Shown here piece after piece: positions 1 through 9,085 of a DNA stretch of 36,589 bases. Numbering within the stretch: position 1 is the stretch's first letter; every line of letters starts with the position of its first letter. A program made the position numbers and the translations under genes. Origin of the DNA: Bacillota bacterium (lineage in GTDB: Bacteria; Planctomycetota; UBA8108; UBA1146); assembly GCA_003973385.1 (NCBI GenBank), contig QNYK01000100.1, positions 1 to 36,589 of the forward strand. Reading direction: 5' to 3'. The notes beneath the pieces are model-generated. The model was given only the letters and a program-made list of their open reading frames with translations, was not told the DNA's origin and searched no databases.

Positions 1-1951
1 GTGTCCCCGCTGCATTTCGTGAAACTCCGGTCGACTCGACGGTGTAGATCTCGGATGTGGAGTAACAGAATCCGGTCGTCGATATCGACAGGCGAGGCTG
101 ATTCGGATTGAGCGCGTTGATCAGGATCGCCTCGGAATCGCGGCCACCGAGCACTCCGCTCAACTGTGCATTCTCGACCACCTGACGAAAGTCAGCAAAT
201 CCCATGATGGGCATCGCGTCGATGAGCAGATCCGTCAGTGCCTTCGCTTCAGAGACGGTGACCGAATTGAATCGTGGTTGAAAGCGGTCGGTCGTCAGTC
301 CGGTGAGGACCGCCTCGATCACCTTGCGTGGAGCGGTGTTGATGTTGATCGGATGGCGTAAGGCTGCGCTGACCAGAGCTTCTCGTTCGGCCCATTCATA
401 CCTGAGCGGTTCCTTGAGAATCACTCCCCCCTGGAAGATCGCTCCGGCACCCATGCCGCGGAATCCTCTTCGTGGTGTCGGGAATGCTCCCGCAGCAAGA
501 CCGTATTCGACCTTGGAAGGATCATCGATACTTCGAATCCTGACCACCGTGCCAGGATTGAAGAAATCGTAACGAGGGAGCCGCATCTGAGGCACCCCCA
601 GCAGCGCATTGTTGGTGATCTTCCCCTCGACCATCTGTTCCTGGGACCACGCCCTCGGTTGCGTCGATGTGGTCGTGATATAGTCGCGAATCTGCTCGAA
701 CTCGGAGGCGGAAAACGTCTCCATTCCCGGCAGGTCGAAGATTTCCTGATAAGCGAGAATGGCGCTGGGGAAGTAGCTCTTGGAGCGCGTCTTTATCTTC
801 TTCAACTCGGGTGCGATGAAGGTCAGATAAACCCCTTTGAACGCATTGCCTCGCGCCTTGTCCAGATTGAAAACATCCTTTGCGAGTTTCGCAGCCTCGA
901 TCACCGCCGCCTTGCCACGCACCGATTCGATCAGGTCCACGACCTCCTTCGGAATATTGTTCTTGAGCAGCATCGATCGCGCCTCGCGATACTCGGCCTC
1001 GTCGACCTCCTCTGCATCTTTCTGGAGCATGGCGGGATCGAGGCCGGCACGGACCAGCATTTCCGGCGTAAGCCCCCACTCGGCCATGTTATCGAAATTG
1101 AGACCGACCACGGCGAGGGTCTGCAGGAAGTAGGGGACCACCGACCAGTCCGCTATCTGGCGAATCCCGATGGGTGTGCGGAAGGTAGCGATCTCTCCAT
1201 CTGAGAGGTTGGCCAGACGGTGCAGAAACACCTTCAATCCTCGCAGGTCAAAGACTGGCCAGCCCTTCTGGTGCTCCCAGGTTCCCGACAGATACTGGCC
1301 CCGAAAGATACCGGTGAGCGCAGTTTCTGTCTTCCCCGTGTAAGAGATCGCCTCCACCGTGAAAAATATCGGATTGAGAATGACGACAACCCCATCGATG
1401 GTATCTGGATCATCATCTGCAGGAAATGACGAGGTGTCATCGATGGGCAATTCGCCGAGGTCTTGCTCGTAACCGATCGCCTTTGACAGATGACTTCCGG
1501 CCAGCAGATTTCCGATCAGATTTGGCATCGAGGTGTTGATGTTGACCTTGCCTTGCTCGTCGGTGACTCGTGCGTCAAGAACAAGGCGAGAATCTCCCCG
1601 TACCCGAAAGACATCAGGACCACTTCCAGCCACTGCAGTGGCGTTGAAATTCTCCGGGAATACCACATCGAGTTCATCGAGTCCGTCGATCAGGTCCGGA
1701 GCCGCGGATCCCGGAGACCAGTTGTCTCTCTCTCGACTGTGGTGAGTATCAAAAAGGTGACTGAGCGCATGGCTACGCGCACTCCTGGCGCCGAGACGGG
1801 CTTTCTGCTGGGATACCGAATGAGCGGCTCCCATTTCTTGTAATCTCATCGAGATCACGAAGGGAGTTCCGATGGCAGCCAGTGCAGCCAGCACCAGGAT
1901 GACCATCAACAAGGCCATGCCACGTTGTTGTGTCGGGCTACCGCTAACCAC
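1..1951 (-). CDS. GspK-like minor pseudopilin, oversized, 3' end outside the window
   Basis: The frame is open for 650 codons from a GTG at 1951 to the window edge, so the C-terminus is missing. The N-terminus has a short leader ending in QQRG, then MALLMVILVLAALAAIG, which is a type IV prepilin signal with cleavage expected after the Gly at residue 11. It matches the RG-x-ALL pattern of type II secretion K proteins. Two further K-type signatures are visible: EQGKVNINT near residue 133 and HPININTAP near residue 533. K proteins cap the pseudopilus tip with the I and J pseudopilins. They are usually about 300-350 residues, with the two Asn-rich motifs roughly 100 residues apart; here about 400 residues separate them. 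The gene overlaps the preceding pseudopilin gene by 8 bp. Family is fairly sure; the role of the long insert is unknown. Confidence 0.8.
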   Translation of the reverse strand, partial: MVSGSPTQQRGMALLMVILVLAALAAIGTPFVISMRLQEMGAAHSVSQQKARLGARSARSHALSHLFDTHHSRERDNWSPGSAAPDLIDGLDELDVVFPENFNATAVAGSGPDVFRVRGDSRLVLDARVTDEQGKVNINTSMPNLIGNLLAGSHLSKAIGYEQDLGELPIDDTSSFPADDDPDTIDGVVVILNPIFFTVEAISYTGKTETALTGIFRGQYLSGTWEHQKGWPVFDLRGLKVFLHRLANLSDGEIATFRTPIGIRQIADWSVVPYFLQTLAVVGLNFDNMAEWGLTPEMLVRAGLDPAMLQKDAEEVDEAEYREARSMLLKNNIPKEVVDLIESVRGKAAVIEAAKLAKDVFNLDKARGNAFKGVYLTFIAPELKKIKTRSKSYFPSAILAYQEIFDLPGMETFSASEFEQIRDYITTTSTQPRAWSQEQMVEGKITNNALLGVPQMRLPRYDFFNPGTVVRIRSIDDPSKVEYGLAAGAFPTPRRGFRGMGAGAIFQGGVILKEPLRYEWAEREALVSAALRHPININTAPRKVIEAVLTGLTTDRFQPRFNSVTVSEAKALTDLLIDAMPIMGFADFRQVVENAQLSGVLGGRDSEAILINALNPNQPRLSISTTGFCYSTSEIYTVESTGVSRNAAGT

Positions 1952-3338
1952 GGATCGCTCCCGTCAGGTCGATGACCACATTGTGTAGCCTGAGAACGGT
2001 GGTGCCGTCCACATCCCCGAGGCCGAAGTGGATCCCTGGAGCGAGCGGAATCTGAACCGGAAGATCTTCTCCCTCCTGCAGTTCGGAAGGCTCGGAATTC
2101 CAGCTCTCCAGATGATTCATCAGGTCAGCGATCGGGTCACCAAATGCCTGCTCGATGGATTCATCCCGATGCTGGCGCTCCCGTCGCTCTCTTTCCATCC
2201 GTTCCCGGAAGCCCTCACCTGCGACAGCGGTCCCATCGGCAATCTCTGCCTCACTGAAATCTCCCACCTCTGCGATGTGGATCACCACCGGAAGATTGTG
2301 GTGCAACGGATCGAGAGCACCGCGACTATCGAGATGAATTAACGTAGAAGGTCCCAGCAGTTCGATACCCACCGGCAATTCAACAACTGCAGGACTGGTC
2401 GCAACCCTCAGCACAATCTGATCGATGGCTCCCAGAAAAAACCGATCCGGATGGCTGATCCAGAGTTCCGAATCGCTATGTGGCACTGCGCTCGGCAACG
2501 GTGGCCACTGTGCCTTTGCAATCAGTTCGTATCTTTCGGGAACCCACTCGTGTTCGACACCGTCCACCTCGAGGACGATCTGGGTGCCATCGAAGGTAGC
2601 CCTCAGGTGGACCCAGCGGTCAGGAATGACGATCGCTCCCTCGGTTTGAACACGGATGTACTCGCCCTCGATGGCTCGCTCGGAATCACCGATCTCCATG
2701 TAGACTGCACCGTCCCCCAGCAGCCCCAGTTCGAAGGCGTGAGGGATTCCCAGCACTGCCAGTCTCATCTCACGACGTGGATCCGAGATCCCTCCATCGG
2801 GTTCAATCCCATCGCGAGCCTGCCAGGGAGGTTTCCAGAAGTTGACCCAGGCCTCGACGGAAACACCGTTGCTACCCTGGTAGCTGGGCAAGTTTCTGGC
2901 GCGAAAAGCAGCTCCGTCATCGACAAAGAGTGCCCCCTTGCCTATCGAACCGGGGCAACTCTTGACCTGCCCGACCAGTTCAGCTCGCTGCCGATAGGCC
3001 CCCACCGTCACGGTACCGCGATCCAGGAACTGTTCATCGGAGAGGCCCTCGAAATCCTCGAAATCCCAGGCAGCGACCAGCTGGAAGCCAAATGCCGTGA
3101 CCTTCTGCAGTTCGCAGTCGACCAGAACACGACTCGGCATTCCTGAAGATATCGACCAGTTTCGAGCGGCTCTGACGGTGGTCGACACCCTGCTGGCAGT
3201 GATCTCAAGAGTCTGTGCGTCGCCAAAGGACCGAAAAACGGTGACCGACATCGCCAGCAGTGACGACAGAATCGAGAGCACCACAAGGAGTTCGATCAGG
3301 GTCACGCCACTCGTGGTTCTACTGCCTGATCTCACCAT
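1944..3338 (-). CDS. GspH/FimT-like pseudopilin with embedded LamG-type domain
   Basis: 464 residues. The N-terminus is a prepilin signal: a basic leader ending in TTSG, then VTLIELLVVLSILSSLLAM, with the conserved Glu at position 5 after the expected cleavage site. A short helical stem and the start of a pseudopilin head follow (about residues 12-85). Residues 86-316 resemble a LamG/concanavalin-like jelly roll: LVAAWDFEDFEG, then GVSVEAWVNF, then RWVHLRATFDG and IVLEVDG, then FLGAIDQIVL. The tail (about 320-464) returns to a beta-rich segment ending in VVIDLTGAIRG. Ordinary H pseudopilins are about 150-200 residues, so the extra domain more than doubles the protein. The gene overlaps GspG by 7 bp upstream and GspK by 8 bp downstream. 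LamG folds often bind glycans or proteins; that this one acts as a surface-exposed pseudopilus module is inference. Confidence 0.8.
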   Translation of the reverse strand: MVRSGSRTTSGVTLIELLVVLSILSSLLAMSVTVFRSFGDAQTLEITASRVSTTVRAARNWSISSGMPSRVLVDCELQKVTAFGFQLVAAWDFEDFEGLSDEQFLDRGTVTVGAYRQRAELVGQVKSCPGSIGKGALFVDDGAAFRARNLPSYQGSNGVSVEAWVNFWKPPWQARDGIEPDGGISDPRREMRLAVLGIPHAFELGLLGDGAVYMEIGDSERAIEGEYIRVQTEGAIVIPDRWVHLRATFDGTQIVLEVDGVEHEWVPERYELIAKAQWPPLPSAVPHSDSELWISHPDRFFLGAIDQIVLRVATSPAVVELPVGIELLGPSTLIHLDSRGALDPLHHNLPVVIHIAEVGDFSEAEIADGTAVAGEGFRERMERERRERQHRDESIEQAFGDPIADLMNHLESWNSEPSELQEGEDLPVQIPLAPGIHFGLGDVDGTTVLRLHNVVIDLTGAIRG

Positions 3339-3958
3339 GGTGTGACATCGTCTCCCTCGCCTGCCTGGTGGAGCCCATCGGGTCCGGCAGACCAGATCTG
3401 AAAGCGCAATGGCTCATGAAATGTGGCTGTTTTCTTCGATGTCCCTGCCGAGATTTTGTGGGGTCCGTTTTCCTGACTGACCGAGTATTCACGAACGTAG
3501 TCCCTGTTGTGGATGTAGACATAGGGAACCCCCCAGGGGTCGACATACTCTCGCAACTGGTCATCTCCAAACACCCAGCGCATCTGCTCGACCAGGTTTG
3601 CGTCGGTCAGTCTGTCTCCATCGAGATTCTCCAGGTACTGTTCCTTGAATTCGAAGTAGCTGCGGCCCCGTGATCGACTGGCCAGGTGTGCGACCAGGCT
3701 CTCGATGCCCTCGTCGAGACCGTTCCCGGAAATCTCGTACTCTTCCTCCATCGATGTTGGAGGAAAGTCTCCGAAATCGAGCTGATAGGTTTCGATTCCC
3801 AGGATGAGTCTCTGGATCTCCTGCTCTGCCAGACCGATGGCGCTCCGCTTCGTCGCATAGCCGAGCATCGTGGTGCCCATTCCTGCCAGCACCCCGATGA
3901 TCGCGATGACTACCAGCAATTCGATCAGGGTGAAGCCTGACTCGCGGGAGCACTTCAT
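3332..3958 (-). CDS. gspG: GspG-type major pseudopilin
   Basis: 208 residues. The leader MKCSRESG is followed by FTLIELLVVIAIIGVLAG, a classic prepilin cleavage site with the conserved Glu at +5. The body has the GspG pattern of a long N-terminal helix, then ETYQLDFGDFPPT (residues 56-68), and the C-terminal signature DPWGVPYVYIHNRDY (140-154) with FQIWSAGPDG (186-195). The last segment normally binds calcium. G proteins polymerise into the periplasmic pseudopilus that pushes substrates through the outer-membrane secretin. At 208 residues it is longer than the usual 140-150; the extra length lies between the helix and the DPWG motif. The ATG follows the stop of the TPR gene with no spacer. 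No second G-like gene is visible. Confidence 0.9.
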   Translation of the reverse strand: MKCSRESGFTLIELLVVIAIIGVLAGMGTTMLGYATKRSAIGLAEQEIQRLILGIETYQLDFGDFPPTSMEEEYEISGNGLDEGIESLVAHLASRSRGRSYFEFKEQYLENLDGDRLTDANLVEQMRWVFGDDQLREYVDPWGVPYVYIHNRDYVREYSVSQENGPHKISAGTSKKTATFHEPLRFQIWSAGPDGLHQAGEGDDVTPW

Positions 3959-6283
3959 CTAGAACTCTCTTTCACGCACCACCTTCGCCTTGCGGCGAAA
4001 TACCTCGAACTCCATCACAGCCAGCTTGTAGTGCTCATCGAGAGGTGCCTGGCCAGAAAATCCAGCCGTCAGTCCAGACTTCCGAGCGGGTCGGTACGAG
4101 ATACCACGAGCCACGCGAACGCCGTCGAACCACAGTTCAGCACCTTCTTTCCCATCGTCCGAGAATACAATCTCCAGTTGATGCGCACGGTCGTCGTTCG
4201 GCCATACCGATGCGATGAGGTCGTACTCCTCTGCCATCTCGGAATCATCGGTACGCACCATGTCAATTTCCTTGCCACCGAGTACGGCAAAACCAAGGGT
4301 TCCATCGGGATCGCGGAAATACACGACTCCACCGCCGGATTGATCCTCGATCCGGAATGCAACCCTCGTTCCTGGTCCGCCAGCAAGAAGGCGCAATGTG
4401 GTTCGAATTCCCGTCAGGCGAGGAGTCAGTATTTCTCGTTTCATCGTGGTGAGACGATCCGGTTGATGCTTCTGAATACCATCGAGCAAGGCGGCACCAT
4501 CGACAACCGAGATCGAGATCCCGTAGGCTTCCTCTTCGCGCCAGTTGTTCTGTAGCGAGGAATTTTCATCCCGTTCGAAATCATCGAACCAGTACTCTTC
4601 CCCCAGAGTTCGATCGATTCTGCGCAAGGCCCGCATCGCCCAGCGCAACGGAGCGGGGGCCTCTGGATCCCAGGACTCTCTCATCTTCTCGGGGAAGAGT
4701 GAAAGGGTCTGCTCGAGGGCGGATCTGGCGGCTTCAAGGTCTCCACCGGAATGAAGCAACTCAGCCAGAACATTCCAGCCATCCGGACTCTTGGGTTGCT
4801 CGCTTGTGACCCGGCCCAGCGCCTCACGCGCTCGCTCTGGATCGCCCCCGGGTCCTCGCTGAGCCAGCGCCAGTCGCAACATCACATCGGGACCGTCGAG
4901 ACCACTGGCGATGGCGTATTCGAGCCAGCGCCTCGCTTCCGCGTGCCTCCCCCGGGTCAATGCATGATCCCCCAGTACCAGTGAACACTCGGCGAAAGCA
5001 GCGGGAGTCAGCAGTTCAGCACGGAGCACTTTCTGCACATCGCCAGTGGGATCCCACTGGCTCTCGGCCCTTCGCCTCGCCTCGATGCCGAGCAAACGGG
5101 CTTGCCAGGGGGCCTCATCTTGAAGGCTCGCTTCCTGATACAACTCCAGCGCAGATTCGGTCTCCCCCTGTGATTCGAGGACGTAGGCCTCAACAAGTCG
5201 CCAATCCACCTCGACCTGGGTGCCTGCCGATGCTGAGGCCAGCAAGTCCAGTGCCTTCTCGAAATGGCCCTGGCGCGCGAATGACAGCGCAAAGGTCGTT
5301 GCAGCGACCGCGTCGACACTGCCCGCTCGAAATGCTTTCTTGAAATCAGATTCGGCGTCTACGAGATCACCGTCGAGAAGTCGTGCAGTCCCGCGATAGA
5401 GATAGGCTTCTCCAGAGATGGTTCCGCCCTCGATCAGATCATCCACCATCTGCTCGATCGAATCACGAGAGTCGAGAACACCTGCCCCATAATCGAGAAC
5501 TGCCCAGCGAATTTCGCGTTGCAAGACTTCTGCATCACTCCCACCGCCACCGCTGCGCAGTCTCATCGCAGCATTGCGAGATTCTTCATTCCTGCCCATC
5601 GAATCGAGAAGTACCACCAACTTTCTGAGGCCCGTAGCAACGTTGGGGTCTGTCACGGGGCCATCGGTCAGTTCTGTCAGCAACAAGACTGCGGCTTCCA
5701 GTTCACCGATCCTGATCAATGAGGATACTGCCAGTTCGTCGATACCATCGATGTCCACGCGCGCGCGCACTGCGGCGAGTAAGGTCTGACACTGAGAGAC
5801 CTCCAGTATCTGAGGATCAGGGTAATCGTCGGCCGGATTCAACTGATAGAGTGGCAGCAATACCAGGTAAGACTCCCTGCGAGCAGGATCGATCTTTACT
5901 GCCGCCTCGAGGTGCTGGATGGCCTTGCCGATCAATCCAACAGCTGGATCACAGCACCAGCGGCCAGTCGCGAACTGGCTTTCAAACGATGCTTCATCAA
6001 ACCCGTGCCGGAGTCTCGTCTCGTACACCTTCTCCGGTGGGTTTCTGTAGAGGATCTGCTTCACGTCAGTTCTCGGGAAAGAGACCTTTCCGGTCCCGGT
6101 CTCGAACTGGATCAGATCGCTCAACTCCGCCAGGATTCTGCCCTCGAATCGATTCCCATTGGTCAAAACGATCTGGTCCAGGGCTCGGATCTCCAGGTCA
6201 TCTCCATCCTGGGCCTCCACCGTCACAGGACCTGCACTCGACAGGAACAACAGCGCGCTGAGGAGTAGCGATAGCTTCTTCAC
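3959..6283 (-). CDS. secreted TPR protein with C-terminal beta-sandwich domain
   Basis: 774 residues from a GTG start whose bases overlap the preceding stop (GTGA). Residues 1-24 are a signal peptide (MKKLSLLLSALLFLSSAGPV, likely cut after VEA), so the protein should be periplasmic. Residues 36-80 form a small beta-rich unit, IVLTNGNRFEGRI to VKQILYRN, that recurs three times in the secreted NPCBM protein at 30927-32141. The central part (about 95-540) is helical with repeated Ala/Leu/Tyr spacing typical of tetratricopeptide repeats. About residue 560 to the end looks like a jelly roll of the LamG/DUF1080 kind (EYWFDDFE, then VAFRIED, then LWFDGVRVARG). TPR proteins often serve as assembly or pilotin-like scaffolds in pilus and secretion systems. 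The position just before gspG suggests such a role, but this is inference. Confidence 0.7.
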   Translation of the reverse strand: MKKLSLLLSALLFLSSAGPVTVEAQDGDDLEIRALDQIVLTNGNRFEGRILAELSDLIQFETGTGKVSFPRTDVKQILYRNPPEKVYETRLRHGFDEASFESQFATGRWCCDPAVGLIGKAIQHLEAAVKIDPARRESYLVLLPLYQLNPADDYPDPQILEVSQCQTLLAAVRARVDIDGIDELAVSSLIRIGELEAAVLLLTELTDGPVTDPNVATGLRKLVVLLDSMGRNEESRNAAMRLRSGGGGSDAEVLQREIRWAVLDYGAGVLDSRDSIEQMVDDLIEGGTISGEAYLYRGTARLLDGDLVDAESDFKKAFRAGSVDAVAATTFALSFARQGHFEKALDLLASASAGTQVEVDWRLVEAYVLESQGETESALELYQEASLQDEAPWQARLLGIEARRRAESQWDPTGDVQKVLRAELLTPAAFAECSLVLGDHALTRGRHAEARRWLEYAIASGLDGPDVMLRLALAQRGPGGDPERAREALGRVTSEQPKSPDGWNVLAELLHSGGDLEAARSALEQTLSLFPEKMRESWDPEAPAPLRWAMRALRRIDRTLGEEYWFDDFERDENSSLQNNWREEEAYGISISVVDGAALLDGIQKHQPDRLTTMKREILTPRLTGIRTTLRLLAGGPGTRVAFRIEDQSGGGVVYFRDPDGTLGFAVLGGKEIDMVRTDDSEMAEEYDLIASVWPNDDRAHQLEIVFSDDGKEGAELWFDGVRVARGISYRPARKSGLTAGFSGQAPLDEHYKLAVMEFEVFRRKAKVVREREF

Positions 6284-6666
6284 TGGGACTCCTCCTCATC
6301 ATCCTGCGCCTCGGGAGGAGCCAGTTCTGCCCGTAGCCTGGTTCTGGGGTCACTGGAGACCAGCACCGGGAGCGGGACCCGCCGCGGCAGATCGCCAACA
6401 GGGGGCACTCCGAGCAGATTCACGGGGGCAGGTTTCCACTCACTGACCGTCTCGAAGGGATTTCTGGCGACCTCGATGGGGATCGGCTCGTACCACTCGA
6501 GTCGAACCAGCCCACCAACGGTTCCTCCGTCGCTGGAACCGGGTTTACGGAGATCCACTCCAGAGAGCGGATCGCCAAGAATGAAGGTCTGAGCTAGCGT
6601 CAGCAAGCTCAGCAGAAACATCCCCAGGCAGATGACAAAGAAACCCTTTTCGATGTTCCAGCGCAT
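6280..6666 (-). CDS. small bitopic membrane protein, PilP/GspC-like candidate
   Basis: 128 residues, start ATG at 6666 inside a TGATG overlap with the upstream gene; a longer in-frame extension upstream is out-of-frame shadow of that gene. The N-terminus MRWNIEKGFFVICLGMFLLSLLTLA is one membrane span with a short basic cytoplasmic tail. The periplasmic part contains EVARNPFETVSEWKPAP (about residues 72-88), then LLGVPPVGDLPRRVPLPV and an acidic C-terminus. In type IV pili and type II secretion, the gene after PilM-N-O / GspL-M is PilP or GspC, and those proteins have one span followed by a proline-rich linker with an R-x-P-F motif. Order, topology and the RNPF motif fit. The HR/PDZ-type domain of longer GspC proteins is absent, so the assignment rests mostly on context. 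Confidence 0.6.
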   Translation of the reverse strand: MRWNIEKGFFVICLGMFLLSLLTLAQTFILGDPLSGVDLRKPGSSDGGTVGGLVRLEWYEPIPIEVARNPFETVSEWKPAPVNLLGVPPVGDLPRRVPLPVLVSSDPRTRLRAELAPPEAQDDEEESQ

Positions 6667-7472
6667 CAGAATCCTCCCCTGGACCGACCGGTCCCTCTTC
6701 GATTCTGAGTGTTCTCTTCTCTCGGATCCTCCATGTCGATACCGGCAACCACCAGATCGACCTCGATCAGATTTCCACCATTCTTTTCCGGCACCACTCT
6801 GCTGGGTTCCAGTGACAGAAATCCACCATCTCGTTGAAATCTGACCAACAGTTCCGACAACTGTTCCGGGGAGCAAACAATCTTCACATTGAGCGGATAG
6901 CGAGCGAGAACCTTTTCTTCGTCTTCGAGCGGTTCCTGAATCCTGGATCCGGGAGCCACCTGATCGATACGAGAAATCCCACCCTGGAGGCAAACCTTCA
7001 CGAATCGATCCAGTACTTCGAGTAACAGATAGCGGTCCGCCCATTGTTCAAGGGTCAGATCACCCCGCTCATCGAAGTTAGGGATCTCGGCAGGTGTCAC
7101 CATACCGTTGCGGTTGGCACTCTCTCGAAATCCGTTCCAGACCAGATCCTTGGCCCGCTTGAAATCGGTGCTTACCGATGCCTCGTCTCGGGATGGCTGA
7201 TGAGACACTGAATAGGAGATCCCCAACTTTTTCAGCAGATCCTGATTTCGTGCTTCCAGCGCTGATCGTGATTTTCTCTCCACATCGACGATGCCGTCGA
7301 GTTCATCCAGATCCTGAGCCACGACCTGAGCGTCCTCCTCGTACCGAAGCAGGTACTTCTCATGTTCGGAGCGGTAACCGCGAGCAAGGTTGGAAGCGAC
7401 AAGAAATATCGCAAGAGCAGACAATGCTTGAATCAGAACCTTGCGATTTTTTTGCCATATTTCCTGCATCAT
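6666..7472 (-). CDS. PilO/GspM-like inner-membrane assembly protein
   Basis: 268 residues. A short cytoplasmic N-terminus (MMQEIWQKNRKV) leads into one membrane span (LIQALSALAIFLVASNLA, about residues 13-30). A coiled-coil-like stretch rich in Glu, Leu and Arg follows (about 35-85), then a mixed alpha/beta region (NVKIVCSPEQLSELLVRFQRDGG) compatible with the ferredoxin-like domain of PilO and GspM. The C-terminus is Arg/Gly-rich (RRGTGRSRGGF). Such proteins dimerise with PilN/GspL in the inner membrane and link the cytoplasmic ATPase platform to the periplasm. It lies directly after the PilM/PilN fusion with an ATGA overlap, exactly where PilO/GspM is expected. Sequence identity in this family is always low, so topology and order carry the call. 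Confidence 0.65.
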   Translation of the reverse strand: MMQEIWQKNRKVLIQALSALAIFLVASNLARGYRSEHEKYLLRYEEDAQVVAQDLDELDGIVDVERKSRSALEARNQDLLKKLGISYSVSHQPSRDEASVSTDFKRAKDLVWNGFRESANRNGMVTPAEIPNFDERGDLTLEQWADRYLLLEVLDRFVKVCLQGGISRIDQVAPGSRIQEPLEDEEKVLARYPLNVKIVCSPEQLSELLVRFQRDGGFLSLEPSRVVPEKNGGNLIEVDLVVAGIDMEDPREENTQNRRGTGRSRGGF

Positions 7473-9085
7473 CCCCTGCCTCCAAACGGCGACTTGATTC
7501 TTCTTCTCGGGCCACTGCGCCCAGAACTCTCGGGCATCGAATCGACCGGAGAAACAAGGATGTTGAAGGGGTACGCGCCTGACTTCGTGTCGTCTGGTGT
7601 TACACGCACGCGTTCCACTCCCGGGATAGCCTCGAGCATACGCTGAAATTCCTGGATCGCTTCCAGGCCTTTCCGACGCGAGTCATCCGCGAGACCACTC
7701 AACTCAATCTCGATGCCGATGCCAGAATCCCCGGCAACCCTCCTGAGGCTTATCTGTTCAAGTGAGATTTCACCTGGAAGATCCTCTCTGAGCCGGTCCA
7801 GGATCCGCGCGTAAAAGCGCCCTGTCTCCATCTCCTGGACGATTCTGGATTCACGTTTACGAAATACATCATTCTGTTCGCGAGCCTGATCTTCAGCAGC
7901 TTTCCAGGTCATTATATCGCTACGCCAGCTGCGGATGGTCTCCGAAGCTACACTGGCTCGCCCCGATGCAAGCGACACATCGAGGAACTGGACTCCCAGT
8001 GCCAGAACCAGCGCCGCAGCTCCCGCCCACAGATAGCGAGTATGATCGCGAAATGTTCTGCGCTTTCTCTCAGCATCCGGGAGCAAGTCGACAACTCGTT
8101 CTTCTCCATCGAGGGCAGCAGCCCCGGCGCCCACCGCCAGTGTCCACGCTGGACCCGGAGAATCGGGAAAGGAGATCACATCGATGTCGCAATCGAGAGA
8201 GCGTTGAAGCTCACCTCCATGGAGAAGTAAATCGGTGGCGACACCAGACAGACGCACGATGTCGGCTGTCAATTCCTCCATTTTCAACTGTGCCTGACAG
8301 AATGTCAGTGAAGACTGAAGCATCTGAGTCAGTTGACTGATCCAGCCTCGATGGCAGCCGATCAAGGCATCTTCACCAGACACCAGATCTCCTGCAGCGA
8401 AGGTGTCTATCATCCTTCTCGCCTGCGAGGGACTTAGCGAGCAACGCTCGGCAACCAGATTGATCATATCTTGCAGCCCGATACGAACAGTGCGAGCGAA
8501 GAGCAATCGATCGTCTCTGACCACCAAGACCTGGGTTTCTGTCTCCTGCACATCACAGAGCAAGACCGTTTCATCTTCAGCGAATTTACCCGTTGTCAGA
8601 TGTGCCTGAAAAGTACCGATCGCGGAAGGGATCGCCAACCGCACCTGACCCTTGCCGTCTCGAACACCATCGATGATCGGCTGGATCTCGGCATCTTTCC
8701 CGACCCCCAGCAGTAGTAGCGTGTCTTCGGACAGGCTCTCTGGAACCTGCAATTCCATGTGACCGCCAGAGAGTGCTTCACCACTCTTCTCGGCGATCTC
8801 CTCGATCTCGTAATGGAGGATCAGATCCAGGCGCCATGAGGGAACCGGTGGGACGCTATGATAGCGAAGCGATGAGTTCTCAGCGTCGAGAATTAGCACT
8901 GTGTTGGTCACGGGAAAACCTGCCGCTGCAAGTTCCTTGATCCAGCTCGCTAGCGCTTCGTCTCCTGTGGCCACCGACTCTTCCACTGCAACAACATCTA
9001 CCGAGTGGCCCTCACCGCGAACATGAACTGCACGCCAGCGATCTGGTTTTAACTCGATAACGGTGGCCTGTCCGCGGTAGGACAT
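7469..9085 (-). CDS. PilM-PilN fusion (GspL-like) inner-membrane platform protein
   Basis: 538 residues from the ATG at 9085, which sits in a TGATG junction with the FHA gene; an upstream in-frame extension is the shadow of that gene. Residues 1-345 look like the cytoplasmic actin-like PilM/GspL domain (ATVIELKPDRWRAVHV, ILHYEIEEIA, ETETQVLVVRDDRLLFARTV, ending VGAGAAALDGEERVVDLLP). The VDLLPDAERKRR stretch (about 332-343) resembles the INLLP start of PilN. A single span follows (LWAGAAALVLALGVQFLDV, about 352-370), then coiled coil and a PilN-like periplasmic domain (RLREDLPGEISLEQISL; QRMLEAIPGVERVRV). GspL proteins have the same fused architecture and bind the secretion ATPase. Its place before a PilO/GspM-like gene agrees. 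Confidence 0.75.
   Translation of the reverse strand: MSYRGQATVIELKPDRWRAVHVRGEGHSVDVVAVEESVATGDEALASWIKELAAAGFPVTNTVLILDAENSSLRYHSVPPVPSWRLDLILHYEIEEIAEKSGEALSGGHMELQVPESLSEDTLLLLGVGKDAEIQPIIDGVRDGKGQVRLAIPSAIGTFQAHLTTGKFAEDETVLLCDVQETETQVLVVRDDRLLFARTVRIGLQDMINLVAERCSLSPSQARRMIDTFAAGDLVSGEDALIGCHRGWISQLTQMLQSSLTFCQAQLKMEELTADIVRLSGVATDLLLHGGELQRSLDCDIDVISFPDSPGPAWTLAVGAGAAALDGEERVVDLLPDAERKRRTFRDHTRYLWAGAAALVLALGVQFLDVSLASGRASVASETIRSWRSDIMTWKAAEDQAREQNDVFRKRESRIVQEMETGRFYARILDRLREDLPGEISLEQISLRRVAGDSGIGIEIELSGLADDSRRKGLEAIQEFQRMLEAIPGVERVRVTPDDTKSGAYPFNILVSPVDSMPESSGRSGPRRRIKSPFGGRG

Noticed and set aside
522..1204. Open frames on both strands inside the left-edge gene
   Set aside because: The continuous frame from 1951 to position 1 has a prepilin signal and two K-type motifs; the others lack recognisable features.
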